A stretch of DNA of 6,367 bases from Bacteroidales bacterium (GTDB taxonomy: Bacteria; Bacteroidota; Bacteroidia; Bacteroidales; UBA932). The notes under the pieces were generated by a model. It worked only from the letters and a program-made list of their open reading frames with translations, did not search any database and was not told the DNA's origin. This document shows positions 6,353 through 6,367 of this stretch, piece after piece. A program made the translations under genes and the position numbers. Positions within the stretch are counted from its first letter, which is position 1; each line of letters begins with the position of its first letter. The stretch lies in the NCBI GenBank assembly GCA_017551215.1, contig JAFZMA010000129.1:1-6367 (forward strand). The letters run 5' to 3'.

Positions 6353-6367
6353 CTCAAAAACAACAGA

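Noticed and set aside
1..6367. Mobile elements, CRISPR arrays, tRNA/rRNA genes, toxin-antitoxin or defence genes
   Set aside because: No transposase-like proteins, terminal repeats, direct-repeat arrays, cloverleaf sequences or small paired genes were seen. All coding space is taken by housekeeping or peptidase genes with uniform composition, so there is no support for an undescribed system here.

Overview
The window looks like ordinary chromosomal DNA from a member of the Bacteroidetes, most likely Bacteroidales. The evidence is a secreted S46-family dipeptidyl peptidase (a family concentrated in this phylum), an Mrp/ApbC ATPase of the Bacteroidetes type that lacks the usual CxxC motif, A-rich leaders without Shine-Dalgarno sequences, and TAnnTTTG-type -7 promoter motifs. 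Genus and species cannot be read from the sequence. Coding density is close to complete and all five full-length genes are intact.

Left part (1-3349). The first 65 bases hold the start of a minus-strand gene that leaves the window. Its N-terminus reads like glycerate kinase. A 58-bp divergent intergenic region separates it from a plus-strand pair. The first gene of that pair encodes a 708-residue S46 dipeptidyl peptidase with a signal peptide and catalytic His, Asp and Ser all present. Its specificity position is Gly, as in DPP7, rather than Arg, as in DPP11. Four bases downstream lies mrp, a P-loop ATPase for iron-sulfur cluster handling.

Right part (3346-6367). A tight minus-strand cluster reads aspS (aspartyl-tRNA synthetase), then yqeY (GatB/YqeY-like protein), then rnhB (ribonuclease HII), with gaps of 11 and 2 bp. 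rnhB meets mrp tail to tail and their stop codons interlock over 4 bp. In front of aspS is an 81-bp leader containing an 11-bp hairpin followed by a T-rich tract on the aspS strand. This could be the terminator of an upstream gene or an attenuator of the aspS cluster.

Functionally the window combines peptide scavenging in the envelope, a carbon-metabolism kinase, Fe-S maturation, translation (AspRS and a tRNA-amidotransferase-related protein) and removal of ribonucleotides from DNA. I see no mobile element, CRISPR array, tRNA or rRNA, and no credible new defence or biosynthetic system. The points most worth a second look are the aspS leader hairpin, the CxxC-less Mrp, the glycerate kinase start at the edge, and the interlocked stop codons.
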